Assembly (NCBI GenBank): GCA_030621975.1
Contig: JAUXGQ010000062.1
Span: 1 to 7,679 of the forward strand
From: Gammaproteobacteria bacterium
GTDB taxonomy: Bacteria; Pseudomonadota; Gammaproteobacteria; Chromatiales; Chromatiaceae
Length of the DNA stretch: 7,679 nucleotides
Reading direction: 5' to 3'
Of the stretch, positions 6,796 to 7,679 are shown one piece after another. A model generated the notes under the pieces. It worked only from the letters and a program-made list of their open reading frames with translations. It was not told the origin of the DNA and searched no databases. Made by a program: the position numbers and the translations under genes. Numbering within the stretch: the first letter of the stretch is position 1; every line of letters begins with the position of its first letter.

Positions 6796-7437
6796 TCAAT
6801 TGACAATATCCGGATACAACGAGGCACACAACGCATTCAGTTCCCGGGCCCCTTTTCCCCGAGGCTCCAATTCGAACACGGCCAGGCCCTCGCTGAAAGA
6901 TCGGCGATACACGGTCCTTTGGCAGAGCCTTTGGCGTACGAATTTGATCCCGGGCAGAGAAACCAGCGCGGCAGCCGCCTCATCCGACTCGCGTACCGCA
7001 TGGTGGGTATCCCCGCGATTTATAAAACCTAAGATATCCGGTCGGTTCTTTCGGTTCTTAGTGTTAGCGTCGACATAACGAATAAAGCGCTGGGTAGACC
7101 AGATGTCCGCCTGGCTGGGCGGCACGGGCACGACAATCCTGTCGGCGATGGAGATCGCCTTATTCATGGACTCCATACTGGCGGTTCCAACATCGATCAG
7201 CACCTCGCTGTGCCGGTGCAAGTCCGTTCTGTCAGTCAGGGCCTTTCGATTGTGGACTTTGATGGGCGGTTCGAAGCCCTCCTCGGTCCTTACTTCCGAA
7301 ACATCCGTCAACGTGGCCTGGGGATCGCTGTCGATGATCAGAACGTCGACCTCGGCCATCGACAGCCACACGCCTAGATTGAACGTGACCGTGCTCTTGC
7401 CCGACCCGCCCTTCAAACTGCCGATCATCGTGATCAT
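6796..7437 (-). CDS. Orphan ParA/MinD-like ATPase
   Basis: A 213-residue P-loop ATPase of the ParA/MinD (SIMIBI) class. The deviant Walker A is KGGSGKST at residues 9-16, with signature Lys9 and catalytic Lys14. Switch I/A' is IDSDPQAT at 35-42 and Walker B is VLIDVGT at 79-85 (Asp82). Its size is near that of the small plasmid ParA proteins (ParF type), with no N-terminal DNA-binding extension and no obvious MinD-like C-terminal amphipathic helix. Proteins of this class dimerise on ATP and position DNA or cell-pole complexes. ATG 7437 has GAGG 7 bases upstream. No ParB-like gene follows; the next gene is the DUF302 membrane protein 11 bases on, so a chromosome or plasmid partition role is doubtful and positioning of a membrane or polar structure is more likely. 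That last step is inference. Confidence 0.88.
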   Translation of the reverse strand: MITMIGSLKGGSGKSTVTFNLGVWLSMAEVDVLIIDSDPQATLTDVSEVRTEEGFEPPIKVHNRKALTDRTDLHRHSEVLIDVGTASMESMNKAISIADRIVVPVPPSQADIWSTQRFIRYVDANTKNRKNRPDILGFINRGDTHHAVRESDEAAAALVSLPGIKFVRQRLCQRTVYRRSFSEGLAVFELEPRGKGARELNALCASLYPDIVN

Positions 7438-7565
7438 GCTATCGCCTCAGTATCCAGCCTTGTTCGTTTCACTGAGAGAGCAAAGCGGATGCGCTCGCCA
7501 GAAGACCACCCACCTCTGAACCCAGGAACCTGGTTAGGACTCAGCCCCCAACAAATGGACCACGG
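7438..7565. other. Leader region of the ParA-like gene with a small near-palindrome
   Basis: These 128 bases separate the ParA-like gene from the MITE-like element and must hold its promoter unless transcription comes through the element. CCAGGAACCTGG at 7522-7533 is a pair of 5-base arms around AA, 85-96 bases before the ATG, and could be an operator half-site pair. I found no convincing -35/-10 pair on the minus strand. The ribosome site GAGG lies next to the gene. Confidence 0.3.
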
Positions 7566-7676
7566 CTAGGAGGCTGTCCGAGAATGGGGACCGACCGGTT
7601 TGTTGCTCCTGCAAAACCGGCACTTCCGCCATCCACGTTCGCGCAGTAGGTCATCCATTCTCGGACAGCCTCCTAG
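7566..7676. mobile_element. MITE-like element with 22-base perfect terminal inverted repeats
   Basis: A 111-base element. Its arms, 7566-7587 and 7655-7676, are perfect inverted repeats made of CTAG followed by GAGGCTGTCCGAGAATGG. CTAG is itself a palindrome at both outer edges and may be a 4-base target duplication, as made by some IS5-type transposases; the true inverted repeat would then be 18 bases. Inside, CCGGTTT (7595-7601) pairs with AAACCGG (7614-7620), giving a second hairpin. There is no transposase, only a 30-codon minus-strand frame. It would fold into a long hairpin in RNA and could also affect transcription. The right flank is only three bases long in this window, so a longer duplication cannot be tested. 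Confidence 0.75.
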
Positions 7677-7679
7677 GAC

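Noticed and set aside
6785..6829. Upstream ATG for the DUF302 gene
   Set aside because: It would overlap the end of the ParA-like gene and place 15 extra residues before a clean Lys/Arg-plus-hydrophobic anchor; GAAGG favours ATG 6784.
7566..7658. 30-codon minus-strand frame MDDLLRERGWRKC... inside the MITE-like element
   Set aside because: Too short, no ribosome site, and it ends exactly in the terminal repeat; more likely chance, though a transposase remnant cannot be excluded.

Overview
The window looks like chromosomal DNA of a gammaproteobacterium with moderately high GC. It starts in the tail of an EpmB-type lysine 2,3-aminomutase gene. It then carries a FimX-type type IV pilus regulator, an architecture known from Pseudomonas and Xanthomonas. 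The second half holds DUF302, ParA-like and membrane coiled-coil genes of a kind I associate with environmental, often sulfur-oxidising, gammaproteobacteria. That lineage guess is inference; no rRNA or other marker is present.

Left half, + strand (1-4389): the epmB 3' end (3-191); an AT-rich gap with TATAAT hexamers; a 609-residue protein carrying both PilZ signatures, RxxxR and DxSxxG, separated by an unusually long insert (406-2235); and a complete FimX homologue with degenerate REC, PAS, degenerate GGDEF and degenerate EAL domains (2299-4389). The last two genes are 63 bases apart and probably form a cyclic-di-GMP effector pair acting on twitching motility or pilus assembly. Both appear to bind or sense the nucleotide rather than make or destroy it.

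Right half, - strand (4408-7437): in transcription order, an orphan ParA/MinD-like ATPase (7437-6796), a membrane-anchored DUF302 protein (6784-6206), a 339-base AT-rich gap with a dispersed nonanucleotide repeat, a single-span protein with a Met/Asn heptad coiled coil (5866-5348), and a cytosolic 5'-nucleotidase of the NT5C1 type (5316-4408). The first two are tightly coupled, and so are the last two.

Repeats: 7566-7676 is a 111-base MITE-like element with 22-base perfect terminal inverted repeats that begin and end in CTAG. A related, diverged single end (15 identical bases) lies at 4384-4407, exactly at the fimX stop codon and filling the gap to the convergent nucleotidase gene. The four-gene minus-strand block is therefore bracketed by related ends in inverted orientation. 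This raises the possibility, not shown here, that the block is a passenger cassette of a non-autonomous element. No transposase, tRNA, rRNA or CRISPR array was seen.
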